Positions 13,985-17,579 of a stretch of 17,579 nucleotides of DNA are shown here, in pieces (position 1 is the stretch's first letter; every line of letters begins with the position of its first letter). The position numbers were made by a program, and so were the translations under genes. The DNA comes from Pseudopedobacter sp045629485 (GTDB lineage: Bacteria; Bacteroidota; Bacteroidia; Sphingobacteriales; Sphingobacteriaceae), in the NCBI GenBank assembly GCA_045629485.1, contig JAZQRF010000275.1, forward strand, positions 1-17,579, written 5' to 3'. The notes under the pieces were generated by a model. That model did no database searches. It had not been told where the DNA came from and saw only the letters and a program-made list of their open reading frames with translations.

Positions 13985-16864
13985 ATGTATAAAGTATTTA
14001 CCTTCTTTATTTTATGCTTGTTTAACTGGGGTTTTGTTTGGGCTAACGAAATTCATAGTGTGGGTGTGCCGTATGTAGAGAACTATCCTAAGTCTGTTTA
14101 CCAGGCCGGCAACCAGAACTGGTCGGTTACGGTAGATGAACGAAAGATCATGTATTTTGGCAATTCTGAAGGTTTACTCTCCTTCGACGGAAATTTCTGG
14201 AAGCTCCATTATTTGCCTAATGATTTAATTGTGCGGGCAGTAGCTGCAGATAAAAAAGGGAGAATTTATAGCGGCGGGTTTGGAGAATTAGGCTACTGGT
14301 CTTACAATAAGCAAGCGCTCTTAAAGTACCAATCTTTAAAACATTTGATTCCTAAAAGTTACCAGTTTAATGAAGAGATATGGAAAATTTATATAGATGG
14401 GGAAAGAGTTATCTTTCAAAGCTTTGGTGCAATTTTAATTTATTATAATAATAAGATTGAGGTTATTCAAAAACATCATCCTTATTTATTTTTGCTTAAC
14501 GCCAAAAGGCGATTTTTTGTGGAAGGCATTGATAAGGGGGTGTTTGAATTTAAAAATAACAGTTTAACTATTCTTCCAGCCGATGAACCTAATAAAGTTA
14601 AGGAGGTACTAACTGTTCTGCCCTTTGAAGATGGACAATTCTTAATTGGTACCTCCAAAAACGGGCTGTTTTTATACGACGGACAAAAGATCAAAGAGTG
14701 GAAAGTGCCTGCGAATGATTTCCTTAAAAATGCGCAGCTTAACAATGGCGTTAAAATTTCTGAAAGATACTATGCTTTTGGTACCATATTAAACGGAGTC
14801 GTTATCATAGATAGCGCCGGAAATATTATCCAGCATATTAATAAAGCCAGTGGCTTACAAAATAATACGGTACTGAGCTTGTTTTTTGATGAGGCTCAGA
14901 ATTTATGGGCAGGTTTAGACAATGGCATAGATCGTATAGAATTAAATTCTCCTTTGTCGTTTTATTTTGATCAGACCGGGATTTTTGGGACTGTATATTC
15001 CAGTATCATTTATGAAGAGAAAATATATTTAGGAACCAACCAGGGATTGTTCCAAAGCAACTGGGATAGCAGTGCTAAAAGAAAAAGCTTTAATTTTCAA
15101 CTCATTCCCAACTCGCAGGGGCAGGTTTGGGAACTAAGTGTCATCAACGGAGAGCTTTTTTGTGGCCATAATTCAGGTACTTTTAAGGTAAAAGGGGCCA
15201 CCATCACTAAAATCTCTTCTGTAAATGGCGGATGGACGCTAAAGAAGTTTCCGCAACTGGGAGAGCGGCTTCTCCAGGGTACTTATACAGGCCTGGTGGT
15301 TTTTGATAGAGGATTAGGTGGCACATATAACTTCTCCCATAAAATTAATGGTTTTAATGAGCCTTCGAGGTATGTAGAACAGGATGTGAAAGGTAATATA
15401 TGGGTAAGTCATGCCTATAAAGGAGTGTATAAGCTTAATTTAAGTAAAGACTTAAGATCCGTTACGAAGCTTAGAAATTACAACGAACAGGATGGATTGC
15501 CTTCAAATTACAGTATCCATATTTTTAATCTGGGGGGTAGAATTATCTTTTCTACAAAAAAAGGTTTTTATGTGTACGATGATATTACAGACAGGTTTAA
15601 GCCCTATCTGGAACTTAACAATAGTTTAGGTTCATTTGCTCATTCAAATAAAGTAATCCACGCAGAAGAATCTTTATACTGGTTTATCAATCGCGGAAAA
15701 GTAGCACTTGCAGATTTTAGCGAACCTGGAAAGATAAAGCTGGATTCTAACAAGTTCAGCATCTTAAATGGCCGGATGGTTCAGGATTATGAGAATATCT
15801 CCAGAATTAATTCGGGTTTGTACCTGATTAGTGTAGATGATGGATTTGTACTCTACAACAAGCTTGCGAAAGACTATAATCCGGTTAAACCGTCAGTTTT
15901 TATAGGTGATATTACCAATATCACCACTTCCAATTCGCTAATTACAGAAAGCGGTTCTTTAAGTACGAATGTGAAAATTAAGCACTCTGAAAATAATATA
16001 CGGATACATTATTCATTGCCCTATTTCAGGCAGGCCAGAATTCAGTACCAGTATTACCTCGAAGGATATTCTTCTGAATGGTCTGAATGGTCATCACAAC
16101 CAGAGAAAGATTTTACCAACCTGGGCTTCGGAGAATATACTTTTAAAGTAAGAGCAAAAATTAACGAAAAAGAAATTACTCCTGTAGCCATTTTTAGTTT
16201 TGAAGTTCTACCTCCATTTTATGCTACTACCTGGGCCTTTCTGGTGTACTTGATATTACTTATTGTGCTCATTTTTCTTGCCAGGAGGTGGTATTTTAAG
16301 AAATTAAGGCTGCACCAGGAAGCTATCAAAAGACAATTGGAAGTAGAAAAAGAAGAGCATATCCGTAAGGAAGCTATAGAAAATGAGCAAAGGCTGATAA
16401 AGCTCCGGAATGAAAAACTACAGGCCGAGCTCGAGAGCAAGGGAAGAGAAGTAGCAAATTCAGCCATGAATATGGTTTATAAGAATGAGTTGTTGCAGAA
16501 AATCAAGGAACAGATCTCGAACCTTAAAGATGATCAGGGAAAGAAATTGTCTGAAGACCAGCTAAGGAAAATACAAAAAGTGATTGATGAGGGTATGCAT
16601 GACGAGCGGGACTGGAATTTATTTGAAACCAGCTTTAACGAAACTCATGAAAATTTCTTTAAAAAATTAAAACAAGATCATCCCGGTCTAGTACCCAATG
16701 ATTTGAAGTTGTGTGCTTACCTTCGGATGAATATGAGCAGTAAAGAAATGGCATCTTTATTAAATATCAGTGTAAGAGGGGTGGAGATTAGAAGATACAG
16801 ATTACGTAAAAAATTAGACGTTCCTCATCATAAAAATCTGGTAGAGTTTCTCATGGAATTATAA
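13985..16864 (+). CDS. Membrane-tethered one-component regulator: propeller, Y_Y_Y, TM, coiled coil, LuxR-type HTH
   Basis: Predicted transmembrane transcription factor of 959 residues that senses a periplasmic ligand. Its parts in order: a signal peptide (about 1-20, ending VWA); a long beta-propeller region (about 25-640) with repeated blades such as IMYFGNSEGLLSFDG, RIYSGGFGELGYW and QFLIGTSKNGLFLYDG; a Y_Y_Y domain (about 669-742, IRIHYSLPYF, YYLEGYSSEWSEWS); and one membrane helix (about 748-768, AFLVYLILLIVLIFLA). A charged coiled coil (about 775-860) and a C-terminal LuxR-type HTH (about 905-955, DLKLCAYLRMNMSSKEMA, ISVRGVEIRRYRLRKKL) complete it. There are no histidine-kinase, ATPase or receiver motifs, so unlike hybrid two-component systems it would bind DNA directly from the membrane or after release. 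It lies directly upstream of a susC gene, the usual place for the regulator of such a locus. Its ligand is unknown. Confidence 0.92.
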   Translation: MYKVFTFFILCLFNWGFVWANEIHSVGVPYVENYPKSVYQAGNQNWSVTVDERKIMYFGNSEGLLSFDGNFWKLHYLPNDLIVRAVAADKKGRIYSGGFGELGYWSYNKQALLKYQSLKHLIPKSYQFNEEIWKIYIDGERVIFQSFGAILIYYNNKIEVIQKHHPYLFLLNAKRRFFVEGIDKGVFEFKNNSLTILPADEPNKVKEVLTVLPFEDGQFLIGTSKNGLFLYDGQKIKEWKVPANDFLKNAQLNNGVKISERYYAFGTILNGVVIIDSAGNIIQHINKASGLQNNTVLSLFFDEAQNLWAGLDNGIDRIELNSPLSFYFDQTGIFGTVYSSIIYEEKIYLGTNQGLFQSNWDSSAKRKSFNFQLIPNSQGQVWELSVINGELFCGHNSGTFKVKGATITKISSVNGGWTLKKFPQLGERLLQGTYTGLVVFDRGLGGTYNFSHKINGFNEPSRYVEQDVKGNIWVSHAYKGVYKLNLSKDLRSVTKLRNYNEQDGLPSNYSIHIFNLGGRIIFSTKKGFYVYDDITDRFKPYLELNNSLGSFAHSNKVIHAEESLYWFINRGKVALADFSEPGKIKLDSNKFSILNGRMVQDYENISRINSGLYLISVDDGFVLYNKLAKDYNPVKPSVFIGDITNITTSNSLITESGSLSTNVKIKHSENNIRIHYSLPYFRQARIQYQYYLEGYSSEWSEWSSQPEKDFTNLGFGEYTFKVRAKINEKEITPVAIFSFEVLPPFYATTWAFLVYLILLIVLIFLARRWYFKKLRLHQEAIKRQLEVEKEEHIRKEAIENEQRLIKLRNEKLQAELESKGREVANSAMNMVYKNELLQKIKEQISNLKDDQGKKLSEDQLRKIQKVIDEGMHDERDWNLFETSFNETHENFFKKLKQDHPGLVPNDLKLCAYLRMNMSSKEMASLLNISVRGVEIRRYRLRKKLDVPHHKNLVEFLMEL

Positions 16865-16873
16865 TTACTACAT
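16860..16873 (-). promoter_or_regulatory. Candidate regulator-binding site, copy 1 (inverted)
   Basis: The minus strand reads ATGTAGTAATTATA. Its 13-base core plus flank ATGATGTAGTAAT (16864-16876 reversed) is identical to copy 3 but in opposite orientation. It overlaps the stop codon of the regulator gene. The repeat is seen directly; the operator role is inferred from its position between a LuxR-type regulator and susC. Confidence 0.45.
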
Positions 16874-16930
16874 CATTACCTCTCATCTATCACAAATTAA
16901 CAGAATATTATAGTGTTGAGTTTTCTTGTT

Positions 16931-16946
16931 TGATGTAGTGATTTAG
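16931..16946 (+). promoter_or_regulatory. Candidate regulator-binding site, copy 2
   Basis: TGATGTAGTGATTTAG shares the core GATGTAGTRAT with copies 1 and 3 and contains two tandem half-sites, ATGTAG and ATTTAG, 8 bases apart. It lies about 170 bases before the susC start. Its function as an operator is inferred. Confidence 0.45.
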
Positions 16947-17015
16947 TTGCCCCTGTAGCTGAAAAACCCTCTATTTTCGCTAATTAAGGACATTGCAGGA
17001 AGTGCTTCTTTTAAG

Positions 17016-17032
17016 ATGATGTAGTAATGTAG
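17016..17032 (+). promoter_or_regulatory. Candidate regulator-binding site, copy 3
   Basis: ATGATGTAGTAATGTAG holds the perfect tandem half-site pair ATGTAG-TA-ATGTAG with an 8-base period. It ends about 35 bases before a possible -7 element of the susC promoter, a natural spot for an activator contacting RNA polymerase. The first 13 bases are the exact reverse complement of copy 1. Confidence 0.5.
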
Positions 17033-17066
17033 AGGTGATTTTCTTTCGATTGATATGAATTAGCGT

Positions 17067-17074
17067 GAAGTTTG
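17067..17074 (+). promoter_or_regulatory. Candidate -7 element of the downstream susC
   Basis: GAAGTTTG matches TAnnTTTG at all fixed positions except the first. Its -33 region (TTTC near 17044) is poor, which would suit an activator-dependent promoter. It would give a leader of roughly 35 bases before the ATG at 17116. Confidence 0.3.
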
Positions 17075-17115
17075 TGGTACCAAAATACCAATTAACACTA
17101 ATTCAAACTAAAATT

Positions 17116-17579
17116 ATGAAAAGGAAGATTCTACTACTTCTATGTCTTTTCTCGTTCAGTTTTGTTTACGCTCAGGATATCAGAGTAACGGGTATCGTTA
17201 CTGATGATGCCGGCGAGACACTGATAGGAGTGAGTGTAATGATAAAAGGCTCTGCCATTGCAACTCAGACAAATGCTCAAGGGGAGTATTCGATTAATGC
17301 ACCCGCCAATGCAACCTTAGTTTTTAATTATGTAGGTTTCGCTGTAAAGGAAATACCTATAAATAACCAAACCAATATCAATGTTTCTCTTTCCCAGGCT
17401 ACCCAAAGTTTAGAACAGGTGGTAGTTATTGGTTACGGTACCCAGCGTAAAAGAGATCTCACCGGTTCCATTACTTCTGTAAAAGGAGAAGACATTGCCA
17501 GGTCTCCTAATATTAACCCGGTGTCTTCTTTGCAAGGTAAGGTTGCAGGTTTAACCATTGTCAACAATGGTACACCAGG
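17116..17579 (+). CDS. SusC/RagA-like TonB-linked transporter (3' end beyond window)
   Basis: N-terminal 154 residues of a second SusC-type outer-membrane transporter. A signal peptide (MKRKILLLLCLFSFSFVYAQ) is followed by a carboxypeptidase-like regulatory domain (about 22-93, VTGIVTDDAGETLIGVSVMI, GEYSINAP, LVFNYVGF). Next come the TonB-box region QVVVIGYGTQRKRDLTGSI (101-119) and the start of the plug (SSLQGKVAGLTIVNNGTP). The ATG at 17116 gives a standard signal peptide and is preferred. It lies 251 bases downstream of the propeller/Y_Y_Y/HTH regulator in the same direction, so it probably opens a polysaccharide utilisation locus controlled by it. The plug text differs from the first SusC in this window, so it is a separate transporter type. 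Confidence 0.95.
   Translation, partial: MKRKILLLLCLFSFSFVYAQDIRVTGIVTDDAGETLIGVSVMIKGSAIATQTNAQGEYSINAPANATLVFNYVGFAVKEIPINNQTNINVSLSQATQSLEQVVVIGYGTQRKRDLTGSITSVKGEDIARSPNINPVSSLQGKVAGLTIVNNGTP

Noticed and set aside
17075..17090. TGGTACCA palindrome and TGGTA/TACCA repeat before susC
   Set aside because: Short and low in information; no second copy elsewhere in the window supports a regulatory role.
1..17579. CRISPR array, tRNA/rRNA genes, insertion sequences, phage or defence genes
   Set aside because: No regularly spaced repeats, no transposase or integrase motifs, no tRNA-like cloverleaf or rRNA sequence was recognised on reading.

Overview
The window looks like chromosomal DNA of a Bacteroidota member, most likely Sphingobacteriaceae (Pedobacter or Sphingobacterium-like). 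The evidence is a SusC/SusD pair and a second SusC start, a 'triple-Y' sensor regulator, many secreted proteins and lipoproteins with short Bacteroidota signal peptides, AT-rich spacers, and TAnnTTTG-type -7 promoter elements instead of strong Shine-Dalgarno sites. Protein sequence resemblance is the basis for the family guess; no search was run.

Layout. (1) Positions 1-8296, plus strand: a glycan or nutrient uptake locus. It holds a 5'-truncated SusC-like TonB-dependent transporter, its SusD-like surface lipoprotein, a calcineurin-like metallophosphoesterase with a Tat-type lipoprotein signal, a DUF5689-type lipoprotein, and, after a strong hairpin, a secreted GH20 beta-N-acetylhexosaminidase. 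(2) 8297-12367: housekeeping genes, all minus strand. A bidirectional terminator separates the GH20 gene from recA. Upstream of recA lies a tightly packed set transcribed in the order long-chain polyprenyl diphosphate synthase, TerC/Alx-family membrane protein, endonuclease III (nth). (3) 12488-13904: a small outer-membrane beta-barrel-like protein and, convergent to it, a secreted endonuclease/exonuclease/phosphatase-family hydrolase. (4) 13985-17579, plus strand: a 959-residue one-component sensor (beta-propeller, Y_Y_Y domain, one membrane span, coiled coil, LuxR-type HTH), followed by a 251-base intergenic region and the start of a second SusC gene cut off by the window end.

How the genes may work together. 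In the first locus SusC/SusD would capture and import an oligomer, while the phosphoesterase, the DUF5689 protein and GH20 act outside the inner membrane. GH20 implies a substrate with terminal beta-GlcNAc or GalNAc, and the phosphoesterase raises the possibility of phosphate substitution (inference). In the last locus the membrane-tethered regulator most likely senses a periplasmic ligand and controls the adjacent susC. Three copies of a GATGTAGTRAT-type element sit in the gap between them and are good candidates for its binding sites. I see no CRISPR array, tRNA, rRNA, insertion sequence, phage gene or defence system. The least-described element is the regulator plus its candidate operator array; the rest belongs to well-known families.
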